Positions 59,553-64,000 of a stretch of 64,000 nt of DNA are shown here, piece by piece. Source of the DNA: Paraburkholderia caffeinilytica (GTDB lineage: Bacteria; Pseudomonadota; Gammaproteobacteria; Burkholderiales; Burkholderiaceae); NCBI RefSeq assembly GCF_003368325.1, contig NZ_CP031467.1:2480001-2544000 (forward strand). The letters run 5' to 3'. A program made the position numbers and the translations under genes. The notes beneath the pieces are model-generated. The model was not told the origin of the DNA, searched no databases, and saw only the letters and a list, made by a program, of their open reading frames with translations. The number at the start of each line of letters is the position of its first letter. The stretch's first letter is position 1.

Positions 59553-59696
59553 GATACGGCGATACGGCGATACGGCGATACGGCGATACGGCGATACGGC
59601 GATACGGCAATACGGCAATACGGCAATACGGCAATACGGCAATACGGCAATACGGCAATACGGCAATACGGCAATACGGCAATACGGCAATACGGC
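59553..59696. repeat. Array of 18 tandem 8-bp repeats (VNTR) between pth and hisC
   Basis: Six GATACGGC units (59553-59600) followed by twelve exact AATACGGC units (59601-59696), 144 bases in all. It lies between the pth stop and the hisC start, 20 bases from the latter. Exact repetition with one variant block suggests recent slippage expansion. No frame on either strand contains a stop codon within the array. Confidence 0.96.
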
Positions 59697-59711
59697 GCGC
59701 GGGTCGGACAC

Positions 59712-60317
59712 TCAGGGATTGTTGCGATGCAGTTGCATCGTCGCCCGCTCGAGCTCGCCCTGGATGATCTGCGGCATTACCGCCAACGCGCGTTCGATCG
59801 ACGCGTCGATCACGTCCTGCTCTTCCCGCCGCGGTGGTTTCAGCACGTAATTGGCAACGTCCGGCTTGGCGCCGGCTCGCGCGCTTTCGGGAATCAGGTC
59901 GCGCGGATGGCCGATGCCGATCCGCAGCCGCCAGTACTGTTGGGACGACAGATGCGCGGTGATGTCCTTCAGCCCGTTGTGGCCGCCGCTGCCGCCACCG
60001 AGCTTCAGCTTGACGCTGCCAGGCGGCATATCGAGTTCGTCGTGCGCGACCAGAATTTCGTCCGGAAGAATCTTGAAGAACTGCGCAACCGCCACGACCG
60101 ACTGCCCCGAGCGGTTCATATAAGTCTGCGGCTGCAGCAGATGCACTTCTTCGCCGTGAAGCCGGGCCTTCGCGTAGAAACCGTGGAAGCGCCGCTCGTC
60201 GCGCAGCGTCGTGCCTGCATCGCGCGCCAGTTGATCGACCAGCCAGAAGCCGGCATTGTGGCGCGTCGCGGTGTATTCAGCGCCCGGATTGCCGAGCCCG
60301 ACGATCAGCTTGATCAT
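59712..60317 (-). CDS. pth: Peptidyl-tRNA hydrolase
   Basis: A 201-residue enzyme releasing peptidyl-tRNA drop-off products. The N-terminal [21 protein letters not shown] holds the catalytic histidine, and [29 protein letters not shown] (quoted in part) is characteristic. It follows rplY, the usual beta-proteobacterial order, with the rplY terminator in between. Confidence 0.97.
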   Translation of the reverse strand: MIKLIVGLGNPGAEYTATRHNAGFWLVDQLARDAGTTLRDERRFHGFYAKARLHGEEVHLLQPQTYMNRSGQSVVAVAQFFKILPDEILVAHDELDMPPGSVKLKLGGGSGGHNGLKDITAHLSSQQYWRLRIGIGHPRDLIPESARAGAKPDVANYVLKPPRREEQDVIDASIERALAVMPQIIQGELERATMQLHRNNP

Positions 60318-60372
60318 GATTGCGTAGGTCCATCTGGCCCGGCGCTGAACGCGGCCGAGCCGAAAAAAACCG

Positions 60373-60405
60373 AAAAAAAACCCGCCGGGGCGAACCTCGG
60401 CGGGT
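60373..60405 (-). terminator. Terminator after rplY
   Basis: On the minus strand ACCCGCCGAGG-TTCG-CCCCGGCGGGT (one G-U pair) is followed by eight T residues, between rplY and pth. Confidence 0.92.
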
Positions 60406-60466
60406 CACATCGACCGTTTCATTGAAACGGATCGAGAGGATTGCTTGCTCTGCGCCAAAAAGGCAC

Positions 60467-61087
60467 TTAAGCAGCCGGCGTTTCGCCTTCGCCAGCAGCA
60501 GCTGCGTCGCTTTCAGCGACTGCGCCAGCCGGGATCGTTGCCGATGCGACGACCGGGTTTTCTGCGTCAACGTGAGCAACCAGTGCCACGCCTGCCGGCA
60601 GGACGATGTCCTTGGCGTGCAGCGACTGACCCGCTTCGATCTTCGCCAGGTCGACTTCGAGGAATTCCGGCAGTGCCGACGGCAGGCACTCGATTTCGAT
60701 TTCGTTGAGGACGTGCGAGATCACCGCGCTCGACAGCTTCACTGCCGGGTTGGTTTCCTGGTTCATGAAGTGCAGCGGCACCTTGGTGTGCAGCTTCTTC
60801 TTCGCGTCGACACGTTGGAAGTCCACGTGCAGCACGAGTTGACGGAACGGGTGGTATTGCACGTCGCGCAGCAGAACCTGTTGCGACTTGCCGCCGATTT
60901 CCAGGTCGAGGATCGACGAGTGGAATACTTCTTTCTTCAGCGCGTGCCAGAGTGCGTTGTGGTCCAGTTCGACCAATTGCGTGTCAGCACCAGCGCCATA
61001 TACGATGCCCGGGGTCTTACCCGAGATACGCAGGCGGCGGCTCGCACCCGTACCTTGCAAGGAACGCTCGAAAGCGACTACTTTCAT
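60467..61087 (-). CDS. rplY: 50S ribosomal protein L25 (CTC form)
   Basis: A 206-residue long-form L25/TL5 that binds 5S rRNA. N-terminal part [18 protein letters not shown], then [17 protein letters not shown] and the C-terminal CTC domain with [16 protein letters not shown] and [12 protein letters not shown]. The long form has a general-stress-protein CTC extension. ATG 61087 is chosen; the 39 codons upstream to 61204 lie in the prs-rplY gap. Confidence 0.95.
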   Translation of the reverse strand: MKVVAFERSLQGTGASRRLRISGKTPGIVYGAGADTQLVELDHNALWHALKKEVFHSSILDLEIGGKSQQVLLRDVQYHPFRQLVLHVDFQRVDAKKKLHTKVPLHFMNQETNPAVKLSSAVISHVLNEIEIECLPSALPEFLEVDLAKIEAGQSLHAKDIVLPAGVALVAHVDAENPVVASATIPAGAVAESDAAAAGEGETPAA

Positions 61088-61123
61088 GTTGAATCTCCAA
61101 TGCACTGCCCGCGACCAGGCAGT

Positions 61124-61160
61124 AAAAACGGGGCCTCCAAGCCATAACGGCTGAGGCCCC
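61124..61160 (-). terminator. Hairpin between prs and rplY (terminator or attenuator)
   Basis: On the minus strand GGGGCCTC-N16-GAGGCCCC is followed by GTTTTT. It ends about 35 bases before rplY, so it may terminate prs or attenuate read-through into rplY. Confidence 0.8.
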
Positions 61161-61251
61161 AGAGCGATGGCACGAACCTTCGTTCGTTCATGCCAATTGT
61201 GCAAAAGCGCAGCGCTCGGTACTGCAATGCGCGCTGCGCCTTCGCAAATAC

Positions 61252-62208
61252 TTAACTTTCAGCGAACAGCGACATCACCGAATCGCCGCGGCGAATCCGC
61301 GAGAACGTTTCGGCGAGCAGGCCGGCGCTGGTCAGCGAACGGATCTTGGCGCACGAGCGGGCTTCTTCGCCGAGCGGGATCGTATCGGTGACAACGAGTT
61401 CGTCGAGTGCCGAAGCTGCAATACGCTCGCCTGCGCCGCCCGACAGAACCGGGTGCGTGGCGTAAGCGAACACCTGCTTCGCACCGCGTTCCTTCAAAAC
61501 CTGAGCTGCCTTGCAGAGCGTGCCGGCGGTGTCGACCATGTCGTCCATGATCACGCAGGTACGGCCTTCGACTTCACCGATGATGTTCATCACTTCGGCA
61601 ACGTTCGCTTTCGGGCGGCGTTTGTCGATGATCGCGAGATCGCAATTCAGTTGCTTGGCCAATGCACGGGCACGCACCACGCCGCCGACGTCCGGCGAAA
61701 CGACCAGCAGGTTCTCGTAGTTCTGCTTGCGCAGATCGCCGAGCAGCACGGGCGTAGCGTAGATATTGTCGACCGGGATGTCGAAGAAGCCTTGAATCTG
61801 GTCGGCGTGCAGATCCATCGTGATGATCCGCTCGACGCCGGCGATTTCCAGCATGTTCGCCACGATCTTCGCCGAGATGGCGACGCGCGCCGAACGCGGG
61901 CGTCGATCTTGACGGGCATAACCGAAGTAGGGGATGGCTGCGGTGATCCGGCCTGCGGATGCGCGCTTGAGCGCATCGACCATGATCATGAGTTCCATCA
62001 GATTGTCATTCGCCGGCGCGCAGGTGGACTGCAGGACGAAGACATCCTTGCCACGCACGTTTTCCTGAATCTCGACCTGGATTTCACCGTCCGAGAAACG
62101 GCTAACCATTGCTTTGCCGAGGGGAATACCGAGGATTTTGACGACTTCCTGTGCAAGCGCGGGATTTGCGTTGCCAGTAAAAACCATCAGGCCGTCATGG
62201 CTGCTCAT
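61252..62208 (-). CDS. prs: Ribose-phosphate pyrophosphokinase
   Basis: A 318-residue PRPP synthase making phosphoribosyl pyrophosphate from ribose-5-phosphate and ATP. The PRPP-binding loop is [13 protein letters not shown], and the signature [18 protein letters not shown] lies around residues 130-150. Standard length and start. It lies downstream of ispE and tRNA-Gln, the classic beta-proteobacterial order. Confidence 0.97.
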   Translation of the reverse strand: MSSHDGLMVFTGNANPALAQEVVKILGIPLGKAMVSRFSDGEIQVEIQENVRGKDVFVLQSTCAPANDNLMELMIMVDALKRASAGRITAAIPYFGYARQDRRPRSARVAISAKIVANMLEIAGVERIITMDLHADQIQGFFDIPVDNIYATPVLLGDLRKQNYENLLVVSPDVGGVVRARALAKQLNCDLAIIDKRRPKANVAEVMNIIGEVEGRTCVIMDDMVDTAGTLCKAAQVLKERGAKQVFAYATHPVLSGGAGERIAASALDELVVTDTIPLGEEARSCAKIRSLTSAGLLAETFSRIRRGDSVMSLFAES

Positions 62209-62253
62209 CGTGCACCTACTTCAGGCTGGGGGCGAGGGAAATGCGAGAATTTT

Positions 62254-62330
62254 TGGCAGGGGAGGAAGGAGTCGAACCTTCGAATGCCGGAATCAAAATC
62301 CGGTGCCTTAACCAACTTGGCGACTCCCCT
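62254..62330 (-). tRNA. tRNA-Gln (anticodon TTG)
   Basis: A 77-base cloverleaf with encoded CCA end. The acceptor stem AGGGGAG/CTCCCCT pairs fully; the anticodon stem CCGGA-TTTTGAT-TCCGG presents anticodon TTG (glutamine, CAA codons); the T arm reads GAAGG-TTCGACT-CCTTC. It lies between ispE and prs, the standard position in this group. Confidence 0.96.
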
Positions 62331-62380
62331 ACACTAACTTTGAGCTTCACCGAACGAGGGAACGTTCGACGACGCAAAAC

Positions 62381-63262
62381 TTATGACGCGAAAGTAAAGA
62401 GTGGATGCTGATCGAGACTTGCAGTCACTGCGCTGTTCCATTCGCCCGGCAGTTTGGCTTGCGCCGCTTCTGCTTCAGCTTTGCTACGGAACGCTGCAAA
62501 TACACTTGCACCTGATCCAGACATCCGCGCTGGTGCGATGTCTTCAAACCATCGCAGCACTTGCGCTACTTCCGCGTATTTTCCCACGACAACCTGCTGC
62601 ATGTCATTGCGGCCGAAACTTTCTGGCCAGTCAGTGTTGCAGCTAAGTTCTGCAGGAAAGTCCGTAATTATGAGGGGTTTCGAATCTCTTGTCAACGCTT
62701 TTTCGGAGAAAATCGCTGCAGTCGGAACGTGAACCCTCGGTGTTACCACCAAGAAATGGCGCGGCGGCAATTGTACAACGTCTAAAGCTTCTCCAACACC
62801 CTGTGCGAACGCATTTTTCCCAAAAACAAAAAATGGCACGTCCGCACCGAGTTTCAACGCCAGCGCCTGTAATTCCAGCCGTGGCAAATCGAGCTTCCAG
62901 AGACGGTTCAGCGCGAGCAGCGTGGTGGCCGCATCGGAGCTGCCGCCGCCGAGGCCCGCGCCCATCGGCAGGCGCTTGTCGATTTCGATATCGACACCTT
63001 CGAGCGAGCCCGTATGCGCTTTCAGGAGCGTTGCGGCACGCACGGTGAGATCGTGTTCCGGCGGGACGTCGGCGATCTCGGTGCTGCGCGTGACGAGGCC
63101 GTCGTCGCGCCGCGTGAAGTGCAGGATGTCGCCCCAGTCGAGCAACTGGAAGACGGTTTGCAGCGTGTGATAGCCATCCGGCCGGCGGCCGGTGATATGC
63201 AGGAAGAGGTTCAGTTTCGCTGGCGCGAGGCAATCGCGCAGCGAATCGGTCGTTTCAATCAT
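62381..63262 (-). CDS. ispE: 4-diphosphocytidyl-2-C-methyl-D-erythritol kinase
   Basis: A 293-residue GHMP kinase of the MEP isoprenoid pathway. [20 protein letters not shown] at the N-terminus is the substrate motif, and the ATP loop is [15 protein letters not shown]. The C-terminal [14 protein letters not shown] completes the fold. ATG 63262 is the natural start. It is downstream of lolB, likely in one operon. Confidence 0.96.
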   Translation of the reverse strand: MIETTDSLRDCLAPAKLNLFLHITGRRPDGYHTLQTVFQLLDWGDILHFTRRDDGLVTRSTEIADVPPEHDLTVRAATLLKAHTGSLEGVDIEIDKRLPMGAGLGGGSSDAATTLLALNRLWKLDLPRLELQALALKLGADVPFFVFGKNAFAQGVGEALDVVQLPPRHFLVVTPRVHVPTAAIFSEKALTRDSKPLIITDFPAELSCNTDWPESFGRNDMQQVVVGKYAEVAQVLRWFEDIAPARMSGSGASVFAAFRSKAEAEAAQAKLPGEWNSAVTASLDQHPLFTFAS

Positions 63263-63335
63263 GAGTCGGGGCTACATGCGCCATAACGGCGCTGAAGAAG
63301 CGGCAAGGGTTGCGCGAACAGGCGCGAATACGGAA

Positions 63336-63968
63336 CTACTGGTCCAGCACGAGCTTGATGTCGAGCGGCGGTTCCGAGCGGCTCAGATTCAGGCGCTTGA
63401 CGCCGGTGGCCGGTGCGTCGGCGTAGGCCAGATAATCGATCGTCCAGCCGTCCTGTGCGATCTGCTTCAGGCGCGACGGCTGCTCCGGATCCTTCTCGGT
63501 CCTGGCGCGCGAAGTCGGCGCCGGCGACGGTTGCAGCCAGTAGCGCAGCCCTTCGACCGGCAGCGCGAAGCCGAGCGCGTTCTGCATCAGCGTGGAGACG
63601 TTGTCGGCGGTGAGCGGTTGGCGGTTCGGCAGTTCGAGCGTGGCTGAAGCCGGCGACGAAGTCACGATTGCGAGTGTCTGACCGAGCGGATTGCGCAACT
63701 GCAGCGTGACCGTATCACCCGTTTCCTGCCAGGTGAAATTGCCATAGGCATTGCGCTGCTGGCCGTTCTGATCGTTGTACTGGACCGCGAAACGGCCTTG
63801 ATAAGCACGCGAGGTCTGTGCCGTAACGGACGTTGCCGCATTCGACGTGGACGGCCCCTGCGGCTTGACCGATGCACAACCGGCCAACGCGACAACCGCT
63901 GCCGCCACGAGTCCGAGCGCCGCGCCACGCGGCGCCCGGGGATAGGAAATCAAGCGGGAAAGACGCAT
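63336..63968 (-). CDS. lolB: Outer-membrane lipoprotein receptor LolB
   Basis: A 210-residue lipoprotein that accepts lipoproteins from LolA and inserts them in the outer membrane. Signal peptide with lipobox ALAGC (cysteine near residue 31), then the LolB fold with the strand pattern AYQGRFAVQYNDQNGQQ, WQETGDTVTLQLRNPLGQTL and a late IDYLAYADAP. ATG 63968 is chosen over the TTG at 63971. The remaining 30 bases of the window belong to its upstream region. Confidence 0.92.
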   Translation of the reverse strand: MRLSRLISYPRAPRGAALGLVAAAVVALAGCASVKPQGPSTSNAATSVTAQTSRAYQGRFAVQYNDQNGQQRNAYGNFTWQETGDTVTLQLRNPLGQTLAIVTSSPASATLELPNRQPLTADNVSTLMQNALGFALPVEGLRYWLQPSPAPTSRARTEKDPEQPSRLKQIAQDGWTIDYLAYADAPATGVKRLNLSRSEPPLDIKLVLDQ

Positions 63969-64000
63969 CAAAGATCGTTTACCTGAAGACGTTGCAGCGT

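Noticed and set aside
59553..59696. CRISPR-like array
   Set aside because: The units are 8 bases and directly abutting with no spacers, and no cas genes are present; this is a simple tandem repeat.
59503..59850. Plus-strand protein through the 8-bp array (IRQYGNTA repeats)
   Set aside because: The frame only stays open because the repeat has no stop codons; it then runs antisense into pth and has no ribosome site.

Overview
The window is a 64 kb, GC-rich, gene-dense stretch of chromosome. It looks like a member of the Burkholderiaceae, most likely Paraburkholderia or a close relative. This is inferred from the gene families, the 206-residue long-form L25, the 311-residue RpoH, the aa3 cytochrome oxidase cluster layout, the incomplete EIIA(Man)-HPr-EI phosphotransfer chain, and the lolB-ispE-tRNA(Gln)-prs-rplY-pth order. 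I see no phage, insertion sequence, integron or CRISPR array. The content is mainly core metabolism and respiration.

Layout. 1-3.9 kb: the end of the dicarboxylate carrier dctA and its two-component regulators dctB/dctD. 4.0-7.8 kb: a TlpA-like thioredoxin, a small lipoprotein, comM and ubiK. 7.7-10.1 kb: the nitrogen module glnK-amtB behind a textbook sigma-54 promoter and an NtrC-type palindrome. 10.2-15.9 kb: gshA-gshB, then EIIA(Man), HPr and EI. 16-25 kb: moeB-like, ctpA, gpmA, rhodanese-grxC-secB-gpsA, a macrodomain protein, trmL, comF and a BioC-like methyltransferase. 25.1-36 kb: the complete aa3 oxidase locus (DUF2244, coxB, ctaD, a tiny assembly protein, ctaG, DUF2970, ctaE, a twin-helix protein, surf1, a Sco-like protein, ctaA, ctaB, sco). 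36-38.6 kb: YciI, MetQ and a MarR-GNAT fusion. 38.8-46.5 kb: an N-acetylglucosamine island, nagR-nagA-nagB2-nagF-nagE. 46.5-49.7 kb: cytochrome bd oxidase, cydP-cydA-cydB-cydX. 50-51.1 kb: rpoH under a perfect CIRCE operator. 51.3-58.4 kb: pagL, an NTF2-like protein, a decayed leuA fragment, ybiB, an FAH hydrolase with maiA, ftsY, rsmD, coaD and a ferredoxin. 58.4-64 kb: hisC, an 8-bp tandem array, pth, rplY, prs, tRNA-Gln, ispE and lolB.

How the genes work together. Two respiratory ends share the window: a low-affinity aa3 oxidase with nearly all its copper and heme A assembly factors, and a bd-type quinol oxidase with two small subunits. There are two phosphotransferase chains: a regulatory one without a sugar permease, and a self-contained GlcNAc one whose EIIA, HPr and EI are fused in one protein. 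The nag genes import GlcNAc as GlcNAc-6-P, deacetylate it and deaminate or isomerise it under a GntR repressor.

The most unusual points are: an OmpA-like domain fused to the C-terminus of COX subunit II; a second, cysteine-less EIIB domain at the end of NagE; an 18-copy 8-bp repeat directly in front of hisC with no stop codon in any frame; a CIRCE element in front of rpoH; a perfect 18-bp-stem inverted repeat next to ctpA; and a both-ends-truncated leuA relic. Several genes too short for ordinary gene calling (cydX, the cytochrome oxidase small assembly protein) were found by reading the intergenic DNA. Nothing here is clearly a wholly new system; the best candidates for novelty are domain fusions and regulatory repeats.
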